Under the pieces are notes generated by a model. That model was not told the DNA's origin. It was given only the letters and a program-made list of their open reading frames with translations, and ran no database searches. A program made the position numbers and the translations under genes. This document shows positions 38,818 through 52,197 of a DNA stretch of 64,000 nt, one piece after another. The stretch is from Bombus terrestris (Eukaryota > Arthropoda > Insecta > Hymenoptera > Apidae), in NCBI RefSeq assembly GCF_910591885.1, contig NW_025963581.1, positions 434,001 to 498,000 of the forward strand. The letters run 5' to 3'. Numbering within the stretch: position 1 is the first letter of the stretch; the number at the start of each line of letters is the position of its first letter.

Positions 38818-41800
38818 CACCGTGGTACAACGTGAGACAACGTGGGACACCTTTGGACACCGTGGGACAACGTGGGACAACGTGGGACAACGTGGGACAA
38901 CGTGGGACAACGTGGGACAACGTAGGACAACGTGGGACAACGTGGGACACCGTTGGACATCGTTGGACAACGTGGGACATCGTGGGACAACGTGGGACAA
39001 CGTGGGACAACGTGGGACAACGTGGGACACCGTTGGACATCGTTGGACACCGTGGGACAACGTGGGACAACGTGGGACACCGTTGGACACCGTTGGACAT
39101 CGTTGGACACCGTTGGACACCGTGGGACAACGTGGGACAACGTGGGACAACGTGGGACAACGTGGGACAACGTGGGACAACGTGGGACAACGTGGGACAC
39201 CGTTGCACACCGTGGGACACCGTTGGACACCGTTGGACATCGTTGGACATCGTTGGACATCGTGGGACACCGTTGGACACCGTTGGACATCGTTGGACAC
39301 CGTTGGACACCGTGGGACAACGTGGGACAACGTGGGACAACGTGGGACACCGTTGGACATCGTTGGACACCTTTGGACACCGTGGGACAACGTGGGACAA
39401 CGTGGGACAACGTGGGACAACGTGGGACAACGTGGGACAACGTGGGACAACGTGGGACAACGTGGGACAACGTGGGACATCGTTGGACACCGTTGGACAT
39501 CGTTGGACAACGTGGGACATCGTGGGACAACGTGGGACAACGTGGGACAACGTGGGACAACGTGGGACACCGTTGGACATCGTTGGACACCGTGGGACAA
39601 CGTGGGACAACGTGGGACACCGTTGGACACCGTTGGACATCGTTGGACACCGTTGGACACCGTGGGACAACGTGGGACAACGTGGGACAGCGTGGGACAA
39701 CGTGGGACAACGTGGGACAACGTGGGACAACGTGGGACAACGTGGGACAACGTGGGACAACGTGGGACAACGTGGGACAACGTGGGACAACGTGGGACAA
39801 CGTGGGACACCGTTGGACACCGTTGGACACCGTTGGACATCGGTGGACATCGTGGGACACCGTTGGACACCGTTGGACACCGTTGGACATCGTTGGACAC
39901 CGTTGGACACCGTGGGACAACGTGGGACAACGTGGGACAACGTGGGACAACGTTGGACATCGTTGGACACCGTTGGACACCGTGGGACAACGTGGGACAA
40001 CGTGGGACACCGTTGGACACCGTGGGACACCGTTGGACACCGTTGGACATCGTTGGACACCGTGGGACAACGTGGGACAACGTGGGAAAACATGGAACAA
40101 CGTGGGACAACGTGGGACAACGTGGGACAACGTGGGACACCGTGGGACAACGTTGGACACCGTGGGACAACGTGGGACAACGTGGGACACCGTTGGACAC
40201 CGTTGGACATCGTTGGACACCGTTGGACACCGTGGGACAACGTGGGACAACGTGGGACAACGTGGGACAACGTGGGACAACGTGGGACAACGTGGGACAA
40301 CGTGGGACACCGTTGGACACCGTGGGACACCGTTGGACACCGTTGGACATCGTTGGACATCGTTGGACATCGTTGGACACCGTTGGACACCGTTGGACAC
40401 CGTTGGACACCGTTGGACATCGGTGGACATCGTGGGACACCGTTGGACACCGTGGGACAACGTGGGACAACGTGGGACAACGTGGGACAACGTGGGACAA
40501 CGTGGGACAACGTGGGACAACGTGGGACAACGTGGGACAACGTGGGACAACGTGGGACAACGTGGGACAACGTGGGACAACGTGGGACAACGTGGGACAC
40601 CGTTGGACATCGTTGGACACCGTGGGACAACGTGGGACAACGTGGGACAACGTGGGACACCGTTGGACACCGTTGGACATCGTTGGACATCGTTGGACAT
40701 CGTGGGACACCGTTGGACATCGTTGGACATCGTTGGACACCGTTGGACATCGTTGGACATCGTTGGACATCGTTGGACACCGTTGGACACCGTTGGACAC
40801 CGTTGGACAACGTGGGACAACGTGGGACAACGTGGGACAACGTGGGACACCGTTGGACACCGTGGGACACCGTTGGACACCGTTGGACATCGTTGGACAC
40901 CGTGGGACAACGTGGGACAACGTGGGAAAACATGGAACAACGTGGGACAACGTGGGACAACGTGGGACAACGTGGGACACCGTTGGACATCGTTGGACAC
41001 CGTGGGACAACGTGGGACAACGTGGGACACCGTTGGACACCGTTGGACATCGTTGGACACCGTTGGACACCGTGGGACAACGTGGGACAGCGTGGGACAA
41101 CGTGGGACAACGTGGGACAACGTGGGACAACGTGGGACAACGTGGGACAACGTGGGACAACGTGGGACAACGTGGGACAACGTGGGACAACGTGGGACAA
41201 CGTGGGACACCGTTGGACATCGTGGGACACCGTGGGACACCGTGGGACACCGTGGGACACCGTGGGACACCGTTGGACACCGTTGGACATCGTTGGACAC
41301 CGTGGTACAACGTGAGACAACGTGGGACACCTTTGGACACCGTGGGACAACGTGGGACAACGTGGGACAACGTGGGACAACGTGGGACAACGTGGGACAA
41401 CGTAGGACAACGTGGGACAACGTGGGACACCGTTGGACATCGTTGGACAACGTGGGACATCGTGGGACAACGTGGGACAACGTGGGACAACGTGGGACAA
41501 CGTGGGACACCGTTGGACATCGTTGGACACCGTGGGACAACGTGGGACAACGTGGGACACCGTTGGACACCGTTGGACATCGTTGGACACCGTTGGACAC
41601 CGTGGGACAACGTGGGACAACGTGGGACAACGTGGGACAACGTGGGACAACGTGGGACAACGTGGGACAACGTGGGACACCGTTGCACACCGTGGGACAC
41701 CGTTGGACACCGTTGGACATCGTTGGACATCGTTGGACATCGTGGGACACCGTTGGACACCGTTGGACATCGTTGGACACCGTTGGACACCGTGGGACAA

Positions 41801-42750
41801 CGTGGGACAACGTGGGACAACGTGGGACACCGTTGGACATCGTTGGACACCTTTGGACACCGTGGGACAACGTGGGACAACGTGGGACAACGTGGGACAA
41901 CGTGGGACAACGTGGGACAACGTGGGACAACGTGGGACAACGTGGGACAACGTGGGACATCGTTGGACACCGTTGGACATCGTTGGACAACGTGGGACAT
42001 CGTGGGACAACGTGGGACAACGTGGGACAACGTGGGACAACGTGGGACACCGTTGGACATCGTTGGACACCGTGGGACAACGTGGGACAACGTGGGACAC
42101 CGTTGGACACCGTTGGACATCGTTGGACACCGTTGGACACCGTGGGACATCGGTGGACATCGTGGGACACCGTTGGACACCGTTGGACATCGTTGGACAC
42201 CGTTGGACACCGTGGGACAACGTGGGACAACGTGGGACAACGTGGGACAACGTGGGACAACGTGGGACAACGTGGGACAACGTGGGACAACGTGGGACAA
42301 CGTAGGACAACGTGGGACAACGTGGGACAACGTGGGACAACGTGGGACAACGTGGGACAACGTGGGACAAGGTGGGACAACGTGGGACAACGTGGGACAA
42401 CGTGGGACAACGTGGGACAACGTGGGACAACGTGGGACACCGTTGGACATCGTTGGACACCGTGGGACAACGTGGGACAACGTGGGACACCGTGGGACAC
42501 CGTTGGACACCGTTGGACATCGTTGGACACCGTGGGACAACGTGAGACAACGTGGGACACCGTTGGACACCGTGGGACAACGTGGGACAACGTGGGACAA
42601 CGTGGGACAACGTGGGACAACGTGGGACAACGTAGGACAACGTGGGACAACGTGGGACACCGTTGGACATCGTTGGACAACGTGGGACATCGTGGGACAA
42701 CGTGGGACAACGTGGGACAACGTGGGACAACGTGGGACACCGTTGGACAT
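38818..42750 (+). repeat. 4.2 kb tandem duplication, copy 2
   Basis: Same marker order as 34618-38817 but 210 bp (21 units) shorter in its last third, between the CAACGTAGGA at 41398 and the one at 42298. It carries CACCGTGGTA at 38818 and 41298. A cluster of substitutions at about 41218-41267 is private to this copy. Confidence 0.86.
40088..41315 (+). repeat. 1,228-bp module with paired AAACATGGAA markers, locally homogenised
   Basis: Markers at 40088 and 40928. Just before the terminal CACCGTGGTA and CAACGTGAGA, three units that differ in the sister module at 35888 have become CATCGTGGGA or CACCGTGGGA, leaving four CACCGTGGGA in a row. Confidence 0.85.
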
Positions 42751-45700
42751 CGTTGGACACCGTGGGACAACGTGGGACAACGTGGGACACCGTTGGACAC
42801 CGTTGGACATCGTTGGACACCGTTGGACACCGTGGGACAACGTGGGACAACGTGGGACAACGTGGGACAACGTGGGACAACGTGGGACAACGTGGGACAA
42901 CGTGGGACAACGTGGGACAACGTGGGACAACGTGGGACAACGTGGGACAACGTGGGAAACCATGGAACAACGTGGGACAACGTGGGACACCGTTGGACAT
43001 CGTTGGACACCGTGGGACAACGTGGGACAACGTGGGACACCGTTGGACACCGTTGGACATCGTTGGACACCGTTGGACACCGTGGGACAACGTGGGACAA
43101 CGTGGGACAACGTGGGACAACGTGGGACAACGTGAGACAACGTGGGACAACGTGGGACACCGTTGGACACCGTGGGACACCGTTGGACACCGTTGGACAT
43201 CGTTGGACATCGTTGGACATCGTTGGACACCGTTGGACACCGTTGGACACCGTTGGACACCGTTGGACATCGGTGGACATCGTGGGACACCGTTGGACAC
43301 CGTTGGACATCGTTGGACACCGTTGGACACCGTGGGACAACGTGGGACAACGTGGGACAACGTGGGACAACGTGGGACAACGTGGGACAACGTGGGACAC
43401 CGTTGGACATCGTTGGACACCGTGGGACAACGTGGGACAACGTGGGACAACGTGGGACACCGTTGGACACCGTTGGACATCGTTGGACACCGTTGGACAC
43501 CGTGGGACAACGTGGGACAACGTGGGACAACGTGGGACAACGTGGGACAACGTGGGACAACGTGGGACAACGTGGGACAACGTGGGACAACGTGGGACAA
43601 CGTGGGACAACGTGGGACACCGTTGGACACCGTTGGACACCGTTGGACATCGGTGGACATCGTGGGACACCGTTGGACACCGTTGGACACCGTTGGACAT
43701 CGTTGGACACCGTTGGACACCGTGGGACAACGTGGGACAACGTGGGACAACGTGGGACAACGTGGGACAACGTGGGACAACGTGGGACAACGTGGGACAC
43801 CGTTGGACACCGTGGGACACCGTTGGACAACGTGGGACAACGTGGGACAACGTGGGACAACGTGGGACAACGTGGGAAACCATGGAACAACGTGGGACAA
43901 CGTGGGACACCGTTGGACAACGTTGGACACCGTGGGACAACGTGGGACAACGTGGGACACCGTTGGACACCGTTGGACATCGTTGGACACCGTTGGACAC
44001 CGTGGGACAACGTGGGACAACGTGGGACAACGTGGGACAACGTGGGACAACGTGGGACAACGTGGGACACCGTTGGACACCGTGGGACACCGTTGGACAC
44101 CGTTGGACATCGTTGGACATCGTTGGACATCGTTGGACACCGTTGGACACCGTTGGACACCGTTGGACACCGTTGGACATCGGTGGACATCGTGGGACAC
44201 CGTTGGACATCGTTGGACATCGTTGGACACCGTTGGACATCGTTGGACATCGTTGGACATCGTTGGACACCGTTGGACACCGTTGGACACCGTTGGACAA
44301 CGTGGGACAACGTGGGACAACGTGGGACAACGTGGGACACCGTTGGACACCGTGGGACACCGTTGGACACCGTTGGACATCGTTGGACACCGTGGGACAA
44401 CGTGGGACAACGTGGGAAAACATGGAACAACGTGGGACAACGTGGGACAACGTGGGACACCGTGGGACACCGTTGGACATCGTTGGACACCGTGGGACAA
44501 CGTGGGACAACGTGGGACACCGTTGGACACCGTTGGACATCGTTGGACACCGTTGGACACCGTGGGACAACGTGGGACAGCGTGGGACAACGTGGGACAA
44601 CGTGGGACAACGTGGGACAACGTGGGACAACGTGGGACAACGTGGGACAACGTGGGACAACGTGGGACAACGTGGGACAACGTGGGACAACGTGGGACAC
44701 CGTTGGACATCGTTGGACACCGTGGGACAACGTGGGACAACGTGGGACACCGTGGGACACCGTTGGACACCGTTGCACATCGTTGGACACCGTGGGACAA
44801 CGTGAGACAACGTGGGACACCTTTGGACACCGTGGGACAACGTGGGACAACGTGGGACAACGTGGGACAACGTGGGACAACGTGGGACAACGTAGGACAA
44901 CGTGGGACAACGTGGGACACCGTTGGACATCGTTGGACAACGTGGGACATCGTGGGACAACGTGGGACAACGTGGGACAACGTGGGACAACGTGGGACAC
45001 CGTTGGACATCGTTGGACACCGTGGGACAACGTGGGACAACGTGGGACACCGTTGGACACCGTTGGACATCGTTGGACACCGTTGGACACCGTGGGACAA
45101 CGTGGGACAACGTGGGACAACGTGGGACAACGTGGGACAACGTGGGACAACGTGGGACAACGTGGGACACCGTTGCACACCGTGGGACACCGTTGGACAC
45201 CGTTGGACATCGTTGGACATCGTTGGACATCGTGGGACACCGTTGGACACCGTTGGACATCGTTGGACACCGTTGGACACCGTGGGACAACGTGGGACAA
45301 CGTGGGACAACGTGGGACACCGTTGGACATCGTTGGACACCTTTGGACACCGTGGGACAACGTGGGACAACGTGGGACAACGTGGGACAACGTGGGACAA
45401 CGTGGGACAACGTGGGACAACGTGGGACAACGTGGGACAACGTGGGACATCGTTGGACACCGTTGGACACCGTGGGACAACGTGGGACAACGTGGGACAA
45501 CGTGGGACAACGTGGGACAACGTGGGACAACGTGGGACAACGTGGGACAACGTGGGACAACGTGGGACATCGTGGGACAACGTGGGACAACGTGGGACAA
45601 CGTGGGACAACGTGGGACAACGTGGGACAACGTGGGACAACGTGGGACAACGTGGGACAACGTGGGACAACGTGGGACAACGTGGGACAACGTGGGACAA

Positions 45701-46487
45701 CGTGGGACAACGTGGGACAACGTGGGACACCGTTGGACATCGTTGGACACCGTGGGACAACGTGGGACAACGTGGGACACCGTTGGACACCGTTGGACAT
45801 CGTTGGACACCGTTGGACACCGTGGGACAACGTGGGACAACGTGGGACAACGTGGGACAACGTGGGACAACGTGGGACAACGTGGGACAACGTGGGACAA
45901 CGTGGGACAACGTGGGACACCGTTGGACACCGTGGGACACCGTTGGACACCGTTGGACATCGTTGGACATCGTTGGACATCGTTGGACACCGTTGGACAC
46001 CGTTGGACACCGTTGGACACCGTTGGACATCGGTGGACATCGTGGGACACCGTTGGACACCGTTGGACATCGTTGGACACCGTTGGACACCGTGGGACAA
46101 CGTGGGACAACGTGGGACAACGTGGGACAACGTGGGACAACGTGGGACAACGTGGGACAACGTGGGACAACGTGGGACAACGTGGGACAACGTGGGACAA
46201 CGTGGGACAACGTGGGACAACGTGGGACAACGTGGGACAACGTGGGACAACGTGGGACAACGTGGGACAACGTGGGACAACGTGGGACAACGTGGGACAC
46301 CGTTGGACATCGTTGGACACCGTGGGACAACGTGGGACAACGTGGGACACCGTGGGACACCGTTGGACACCGTTGGACATCGTTGGACACCGTGGGACAA
46401 CGTGAGACAACGTGGGACACCGTTGGACACCGTGGGACAACGTGGGACAACGTGGGACAACGTGGGACAACGTGGGACAACGTGGGA
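42751..46487 (+). repeat. Mixed higher-order segment at the end of domain A
   Basis: Only satellite units are present. Landmarks in order are AACCATGGAA (42958), CAACGTGAGA (43128), CATCGGTGGA (43268), AACCATGGAA (43878), AAACATGGAA (44418, half of a 1,228-bp module), a private CACCGTTGCA (44768), CAACGTGAGA (44798), CAACGTAGGA (44888) and CAACGTGAGA (46398). The order resembles pieces of several upstream blocks and has no single collinear partner that I could trace. Confidence 0.75.
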
Positions 46488-47550
46488 CAACGTAGGACAA
46501 CGTGGGACAACGTGGGACACCGTTGGACATCGTTGGACAACGTGGGACATCGTGGGACAACGTGGGACAACGTGGGACAACGTGGGACAACGTGGGACAC
46601 CGTTGGACATCGTTGGACACCGTGGGACAACGTGGGACAACGTGGGACACCGTTGGACACCGTTGGACATCGTTGGACACCGTTGGACACCGTGGGACAA
46701 CGTGGGACAACGTGGGACAACGTGGGACAACGTGGGACAACGTGGGACAACGTGGGACAACGTGGGACAACGTGGGACAACGTGGGACAACGTGGGACAA
46801 CGTGGGACAACGTGGGACAACGTGGGAAACCATGGAACAACGTGGGACAACGTGGGACACCGTTGGACATCGTTGGACACCGTGGGACAACGTGGGACAA
46901 CGTGGGACACCGTTGGACACCGTTGGACATCGTTGGACACCGTTGGACACCGTGGGACACCGTGGGACAACGTGGGACAACGTGGGACAACGTGGGACAA
47001 CGTGAGACAACGTGGGACAACGTGGGACACCGTTGGACACCGTGGGACACCGTTGGACACCGTTGGACATCGTTGGACATCGTTGGACATCGTTGGACAC
47101 CGTTAGACACCGTTGGACACCGTTGGACACCGTTGGACATCGGTGGACATCGTGGGACACCGTTGGACACCGTTGGACATCGTTGGACACCGGTGGACAC
47201 CGTGGGACAACGTGGGACAACGTGGGACAACGTGGGACAACGTGGGACAACGTGGGACAACGTGGGACACCGTTGGACATCGTTGGACACCGTGGGACAA
47301 CGTGGGACAACGTGGGACAACGTGGGACACCGTTGGACACCGTTGGACATCGTTGGACACCGTTGGACACCGTGGGACAACGTGGGACAACGTGGGACAA
47401 CGTGGGACAACGTGGGACAACGTGGGACAACGTAGGACAACGTGGGACAACGTGGGACACCGTTGGACATCGTTGGACAACGTGGGACATCGTGGGACAA
47501 CGTGGGACAACGTGGGACAACGTGGGACAACGTGGGACACCGTTGGACAC
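46488..47550 (+). repeat. ~1.06 kb block, copy 1 (partner 52198-53210)
   Basis: CAACGTAGGA (46488 and 52198), AACCATGGAA (46828 and 52488), CAACGTGAGA (46998 and 52658) and CAACGTAGGA (47428 and 53088) are paired. The offset is 5,710 then 5,660 bp, a five-unit loss in the second copy. This copy carries CACCGTTAGA at 47098, which creates the first reverse-strand stop of the window. Confidence 0.82.
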
Positions 47551-49130
47551 CGTTGGACATCGTTGGACACCGTTGGACACCGTGGGACAACGTGGGACAA
47601 CGTGGGACAACGTGGGACAACGTGGGACAACGTGGGACAACGTAGGACAACGTGGGACAACGTGGGACACCGTTGGACATCGTTGGACAACGTGGGACAT
47701 CGTGGGACAACGTGGGACAACGTGGGACAACGTGGGACAACGTGGGACACCGTTGGACACCGTGGGACACCGTTGGACACCGTTGGACACCGTGGGACAC
47801 CGTTGGACACCGCTGGACATCGTTGGACACCGTGGGACAACGTGGGACAACGTGGGACAACGTGGGACAACGTGGGACAACGTGGGACAACGTGGGACAA
47901 CGTGGGACAACGTGGGACAACGTGGGACAACGTGGGACAACGTGGGCCAACGTGGGACAACGTGGGACAACGTGGGACAACGTGGGACACCGTTGGACAC
48001 CGTGGGACAATGTGGGACAACGTGGGACAACGTGGGACAACGTGGGACAACGTGGGACAACGTAGGACAACGTGGGACAACGTGGGACACCGTTGGACAT
48101 CGTTGGACAACGTGGGACATCGTGGGACAACGTGGGACAACGTGGGACAACGTGGGACAACGTGGGACACCGTTGGACATCGTTGGACACCGTGGGACAA
48201 CGTGGGACAACGTGGGACACCGTTGGACACCGTTGGACATCGTTGGACACCGTTGGACACCGTGGGACAACGTGGGACAACGTGGGACAACGTGGGACAA
48301 CGTGGGACAACGTGGGACAACGTGGGACAACGTGGGACAACGTGGGACAACGTGGGACACCGTTGGACACCGTGGGACACCGTTGGACACCGTTGGACAT
48401 CGTTGGACATCGTTGGACATCGTTGGACACCGTTGGACACCGTTGGACACCGTTGGACACCGTTGGACATCGGTTTACATCGTGGGACACCGTTGGACAC
48501 CGTTGGACATCGTTGGACACCGTTGGACACCGTGGGACAACGTGGGACAACGTGGGACAACGTGGGACACCGTTGGACACCGTTGGACACCGTGGGACAA
48601 CGTGGGACAACGTGGGACAACGTGGGACAACGTGGGACAACGTGGGACAACGTAGGACAACGTGGGACAACGTGGGACACCGTTGGACATCGTTGGACAA
48701 CGTGGGACATCGTGGGACAACGTGGGACAACGTGGGACAACGTGGGACAACGTGGGACACCGTTGGACATCGTTGGACACCGTGGGACAACGTGGGACAA
48801 CGTGGGACACCGTTGGACACCGTTGGACATCGTTGGACACCGTTGGACACCGTGGGACAACGTGGGACAACGTGGGACAACGTGGGACAACGTGGGACAA
48901 CGTGGGACAACGTGGGACAACGTGGGACAACGTGGGACAACGTGGGACACCGTTGGACACCGTGGGACACCGTTGGACACCGTTGGACATCGTTGGACAT
49001 CGTTGGACATCGTTGGACACCGTTGGACACCGTTGGACACCGTTGGACACCGTTGGACATCGGTTTACATCGTGGGACACCGTTGGACACCGTTGGACAT
49101 CGTTGGACACCGTGGGACAACGTGGGACAA
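47428..49130 (+). repeat. ~1.7 kb block, copy 1 (partner 56158-57850)
   Basis: CAACGTAGGA (47428, 47638, 48058), CACCGCTGGA (47808) and CAACGTGGGC (47948) recur at +8,730 bp. CATCGGTTTA (48468, 49058) and CAACGTAGGA (48648) recur at +8,720 bp, one unit having been lost near 48.3 kb. A private CAATGTGGGA lies at 48008. Confidence 0.85.
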
Positions 49131-52100
49131 CGTGGGACAACGTGGGACAACGTGGGACAACGTGGGACAACGTGGGACAACGTGGGACACCGTTGGACAC
49201 CGTGGGACAAGGTGGGACAACGTGGGACAACGTGGGACAACGTGGGACAACGTGGGACAACGTGGGACAACGTGGGACAACGTGGGACAACGTGGGACAC
49301 CGTTGGACACCGTGGGACAACGTGGGACAACGTGGGACACCGTGGGACAACGTTGGACAACGTGGGACAACGTGGGACACCGTTGGACAACGTGGGACAA
49401 CGTGGGACATCGTGGGACAACGTGGGACAACGTGGGACAACGTGGGACAACGTGGGACACCGTTGGACATCGTTGGACACCGTGGGACAACGTGGGACAA
49501 CGTGGGACACCGTTGGACACCGTTGGACATCGTTGGACACCGTTGGACACCGTGGGACAACGTGGGACAACGTGGGACAACGTGGGACAACGTGGGACAA
49601 CGTGGGACAACGTGGGACAACGTGGGACAACGTGGGACAACGTAGGACAACGTGGGACAACGTGGGACACCGTTGGACATCGTTGGACAACGTGGGACAT
49701 CGTGGGACAACGTGGGACAACGTGGGACAACGTGGGACAACGTGGGACACCGTTGGACATCGTTGGACACCGTGGGACAACGTGGGACAACGTGGGACAC
49801 CGTTGGACACCGTTGGACATCGTTGGACACCGTTGGACACCGTGGGACAACGTGGGACAACGTGGGACAACGTGGGACAACGTGGGACAACGTGGGACAA
49901 CGTGGGACAACGTGGGACAACGTGGGACAACGTGGGACACCGTTGGACACCGTGGGACACCGTTGGACACCGTTGGACATCGTTGGACATCGTTGGACAC
50001 CGTTGGACACCGTTGGACACCGTTGGACACCGTTGGACATCGGTTTACATCGTGGGACACCGTTGGACACCGTTGGACATCGTTGGACACCGTTGGACAC
50101 CGTGGGACAACGTGGGACAACGTGGGACAACGTGGGACACCGTTGGACACCGTTGGACACCGTGGGACAACGTGGGACAACGTGGGACAACGTGGGACAA
50201 CGTGGGACAACGTGGGACAACGTAGGACAACGTGGGACAACGTGGGACACCGTTGGACATCGTTGGACAACGTGGGACATCGTGGGACAACGTGGGACAA
50301 CGTGGGACAACGTGGGACAACGTGGGACACCGTTGGACATCGTTGGACACCGTGGGACAACGTGGGACAACGTGGGACACCGTTGGACACCGTTGGACAT
50401 CGTTGGACACCGTTGGACACCGTGGGACAACGTGGGACAACGTGGGACAACGTGGGACAACGTGGGACAACGTGGGACAACGTGGGACAACGTGGGACAA
50501 CGTGGGACAACGTGGGACACCGTTGGACACCGTGGGACACCGTTGGACACCGTTGGACATCGTTGGACATCGTTGGACATCGTTGGACACCGTTGGACAC
50601 CGTTGGACACCGTTGGACACCGTTGGACATCGGTTTACATCGTGGGACACCGTTGGACACCGTTGGACATCGTTGGACACCGTGGGACAACGTGGGACAA
50701 CGTGGGACAACGTGGGACAACGTGGGACAACGTGGGACAACGTGGGACAACGTGGGACACCGTTGGACAACGTGGGACAACGTGGGACAACGTGGGACAA
50801 CGTGGGACAACGTGGGACAACGTGGGACAACGTGGGACAACGTGGGACAACGTGGGACAACGTGGGACACCGTTGGACACCGTGGGACAACGTGGGACAA
50901 CGTGGGACACCGTGGGACAACGTAGGACAACGTGGGACAACGTGGGACACCGTTGGACATCGTTGGACAACGTGGGACATCGTGGGACAACGTGGGACAA
51001 CGTGGGACAACGTGGGACAACGTGGGACACCGTTGGACATCGTTGGACACCGTGGGACAACGTGGGACAACGTGGGACACCGTTGGACACCGTTGGACAT
51101 CGTTGGACACCGTTGGACACCGTGGGACAACGTGGGACAACGTGGGACAACGTGGGACAACGTGGGACAACGTGGGACAACGTGGGACAACGTGGGACAA
51201 CGTGGGACAACGTGGGACACCGTTGGACACCGTGGGACACCGTTGGACACCGTTCGACATCGTTGGACATCGTTGGACATCGTTGGACACCGTTGGACAC
51301 CGTTGGACACCGTTGGACACCGTTGGACATCGGTTTACATCGTGGGACACCGTTGGACACCGTTGGACATCGTTGGACACCGTTGGACACCGTGGGACAA
51401 CGTGGGACAACGTGGGACAACGTGGGACACCGTTGGACACCGTTGGACAACGTGGGACAACGTGGGACAACGTGGGACAACGTGGGACAACGTGGGACAA
51501 CGTGGGACAACGTGGGACAACGTGGGACAACGTGGGACATCGTGGGACAACGTGGGACAACGTGGGACAACGTGGGACAACGTGGGACATCGTTGGACAC
51601 CGTTGGACACCGTGGGACAACGTGGGACAACGTGGGACAACGTGGGACAACGTGGGACAACGTGGGACAACGTGGGACAACGTGGGACAACGTGGGACAC
51701 CGTTGGACATCGTTGGACACCGTGGGACAACGTGGGACAACGTGGGACAACGTGGGACAACGTGGGACAACGTGGGACAACGTGGGACAACGTGGGACAA
51801 CGTTGGACACCGTGGGACAACGTGGGACAACGTGGGACAACGTGGGACAACGTGGGACAACGTGGGACAACGTGGGACAACGTGGGACAACGTGGGACAA
51901 CGTAGGACAACGTGGGACAACGTGGGACACCGTTGGACATCGTTGGACAACGTGGGACATCGTGGGACAACGTGGGACAACGTGGGACAACGTGGGACAA
52001 CGTGGGACACCGTTGGACACCGTTGGACACCGTGGGACAACGTGGGACAACGTGGGACACCGTGGGACACCGTTGGACACCGTTGGACATCGTTGGACAC

Positions 52101-52197
52101 CGTGGGACAACGTGAGACAACGTGGGACACCGTTGGACACCGTGGGACAACGTGGGACAACGTGGGACAACGTGGGACAACGTGGGACAACGTGGGA
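49131..52197 (+). repeat. Domain B segment partly repeated at 57188-58930
   Basis: Between CATCGGTTTA 50038 and about 51830 the order matches 57188-58930. The offset is 7,150 bp for the 50038 and 50628 markers and 7,100 bp for 51328, CATCGTGGGA 51538 and CATCGTTGGA 51588. CAAGGTGGGA at 49208 is the only one of its kind in domain B. The private CACCGTTCGA lies at 51248. No gene is seen. Confidence 0.78.

Larger units (their letters stand above)
1..47102 (-). other. Stop-free reverse strand across domain A; not a gene
   Basis: Reading the plus strand for TTA, CTA or TCA, I find none before TTA at 47103, so all three reverse frames are open over 47 kb. The cause is arithmetic: the unit has no stop in any frame, and a 10-bp period makes all three frames spell the same ten-residue repeat (SHVVPRCPTL for the consensus). 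ATG arises on this strand only from CAT in CATCGTTGGA-type units. The plus strand is broken only by units such as CAACGTGAGA, CAACGTAGGA and CACCGTTGAA. No promoter, splice or domain evidence supports a protein. Confidence 0.8.
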
